64,000 bases of DNA, taken from contig JAFIGT010000012.1 of the NCBI GenBank assembly GCA_017849585.1, forward strand, positions 1 to 64,000, read 5' to 3'. Both the position numbers and the translations under genes were made by a program. Below, piece after piece: positions 62,844 to 64,000 of this stretch. The notes under the pieces were generated by a model. That model was given only the letters and a program-made list of their open reading frames with translations. It did no database searches and had not been told where the DNA came from. Each line of letters begins with the position of its first letter. The stretch's first letter is position 1. The stretch comes from Verrucomicrobium sp. GTDB lineage: Bacteria > Verrucomicrobiota > Verrucomicrobiia > Methylacidiphilales > UBA1321.

Positions 62844-64000
62844 TTCGAGTTAGGAAGCAGTGAGATGACCACCGCCGCCAGGATCAAAGCGGCCACGCCG
62901 ATGTAAATCCAAATCATATGGCCATTGTCCAAGGACTGGCCCTGCGCGCCGACGCCGCCCATCGAGGTCCGGCCGCGAATGCGACCTTTCTTCAGGAAGC
63001 CATCATAATGACGCTGCAGCAAATAGGTCTCCATCTGACGCATCGTGTCGAGCATGACGCCCACCATGATCAGCAAGCTGGTGCCGCCAAAGAACTGCGC
63101 CGTGATGTAGGGAATTCCGAGCGTCTGGGTCGCCAACATGGGCAACACCGCCAGAACCGTCAGGAACACCGCACCCGCGAGCGTCAAGCGAGTCATGGTA
63201 AAATCGAGAAAATCTGCCGTCGGCTGGCCGGGACGCACACCGGGGACAAAGCCGCCGTGCTTTTTCAAGTCATCCGCAATCTGGATCGGATTGAACTGCG
63301 TCGCCACCCAGAAGTACGAGAAGAACAAGATCATCAACGTGTACAGCACATAATGAGTGACACCGCTGTTCAGCTCATGCGCCAGATCATTCACCCACGC
63401 CGATTGCGGGAAAAGGAATCCCAGAATCATCGAGGGGAACACCAAAATGGACTGCGCGAAAATGATCGGCATGACGCCCGCATAATTCACCTTTAGCGGC
63501 AGGAAAGACGTCTGGCCACCATACACCTTGTTCCCGCGAACCTGCTTGGCATACTGCACCGGAATCTTGCGCATCGCCTGGGTGATGGCAATCGTACCCG
63601 CGATGACCGCGAAGACAAACGCTAGCAAGACCACAAGCACCAACGGACTGACCCCTTCGCCACCGGCTGTCGGGAACACCTTCTGGAAACCCTGCACCAA
63701 GGCGGCGGGCAGGCGGGCGACGATACCGACAGTGATGACCATGGAGATACCGTTGCCGATACCCTTGTCGGTAATCTGTTCGCCGAGCCACATCAGGAGC
63801 ATGGTTCCCGCCGTGAGACTCATCACACAAATAAAGCGGAAGGTCCAACCCGAGTCAGGCACCAGCTTCAAACCGAGCGTGGCTTCCACCTGCTCAATGC
63901 CGTTCAACAGCGGGATGCGACCGGGATGTTCAAAACCCACCGCGAACAAGTAGCCTTGGAACAAGCAAAGCGCGATGGTGAATATGCGGGTGTACTGATT
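62840..64000 (-). CDS. secY: Protein translocase subunit SecY, partial
   Basis: The C-terminal 386 residues of SecY; the frame is open to the right window edge and the true start lies outside. Membrane helices and loops are family-typical: GIGNGISMVITVGIVARLP, LLAFVFAVIAGTIAITQAMR, YGGQTSFLPLKVNYAGVMPI, IQIADDLKKHGGFVPGVRPG and MRQMETYLLQRHYDGFLKKG. SecY forms the protein-conducting channel with SecE and SecG. The stop overlaps the map start. Confidence 0.97.
   Translation of the reverse strand, partial: NQYTRIFTIALCLFQGYLFAVGFEHPGRIPLLNGIEQVEATLGLKLVPDSGWTFRFICVMSLTAGTMLLMWLGEQITDKGIGNGISMVITVGIVARLPAALVQGFQKVFPTAGGEGVSPLVLVVLLAFVFAVIAGTIAITQAMRKIPVQYAKQVRGNKVYGGQTSFLPLKVNYAGVMPIIFAQSILVFPSMILGFLFPQSAWVNDLAHELNSGVTHYVLYTLMILFFSYFWVATQFNPIQIADDLKKHGGFVPGVRPGQPTADFLDFTMTRLTLAGAVFLTVLAVLPMLATQTLGIPYITAQFFGGTSLLIMVGVMLDTMRQMETYLLQRHYDGFLKKGRIRGRTSMGGVGAQGQSLDNGHMIWIYIGVAALILAAVVISLLPNSK

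Overview
The window looks like a chromosomal segment of a GC-rich Gram-negative bacterium, most likely a member of Verrucomicrobiota (inference). The reasons are the alternative complex III locus joined to cbb3- and aa3-type oxidases, the secY-map-infA-rpmJ-rpsM-rpsK-rpsD-rpoA-rplQ order, the Tol-Pal system and the many verrucomicrobial-style membrane proteins. It carries a sharply AT-rich genomic island inserted at a tRNA-Arg gene.

Layout. 1-3.6 kb: a membrane glycosyltransferase-like gene running off the left edge, an HDOD signalling protein, a small membrane protein and an RlpA-like protein. 3.8-19.7 kb, all on the minus strand: one long respiratory locus, actABCDEF (quinol oxidation), ccoS-ccoN-ccoO plus a monoheme cytochrome (high-affinity oxidase), and a fused coxA-coxC with coxB and small subunits (aa3 oxidase). 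Transcription starts near 19.7 kb, where a perfect Rex-type operator lies between actA and a divergent rex gene. This suggests NADH/NAD+ control of the chain. 20.7-28.1 kb: a SpoIIE-type phosphatase with its own anti-sigma-like kinase domain, then tolQ-tolR, an inverted glycosyltransferase gene, then tolA-tolB-pal ending in a strong terminator.

28.4-42.0 kb: a genomic island flanked by a 46-bp direct repeat of the tRNA-Arg(TCT) 3' half. It encodes a tyrosine integrase, a complete PvuII-type restriction-modification system (endonuclease, controller, N4-cytosine methyltransferase), a zinc-ribbon protein with a nucleoside-deoxyribosyltransferase/TIR-like domain, a helix-hairpin-helix protein, an XRE regulator, a lipoprotein with two GYF-domain membrane proteins, and a gene pair made of a possible nuclease and an ATPase with a HEPN-like C-terminal motif. 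It also holds a 1.3-kb gene-free stretch dense in perfect hairpins, and a second structured stretch near its right end. It reads as a defence island with candidate structured RNAs.

42.0-58.2 kb: ordinary chromosome again, with two ABC exporters around a glycoside hydrolase-glycosyltransferase fusion, tatC, two chemoreceptors, a Tat-exported aldo/keto reductase, a YjbQ-family protein and recN. 58.4-64 kb, minus strand: the distal part of the ribosomal protein operon from secY (cut by the right edge) to rplQ, closed by a 16-bp-stem terminator.

The most unusual items are the structured RNA candidates and the ATPase-HEPN pair in the island, the PvuII-type system, and the Rex operator in front of the combined ACIII/cbb3/aa3 locus. 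No CRISPR array, rRNA or insertion sequence was seen.
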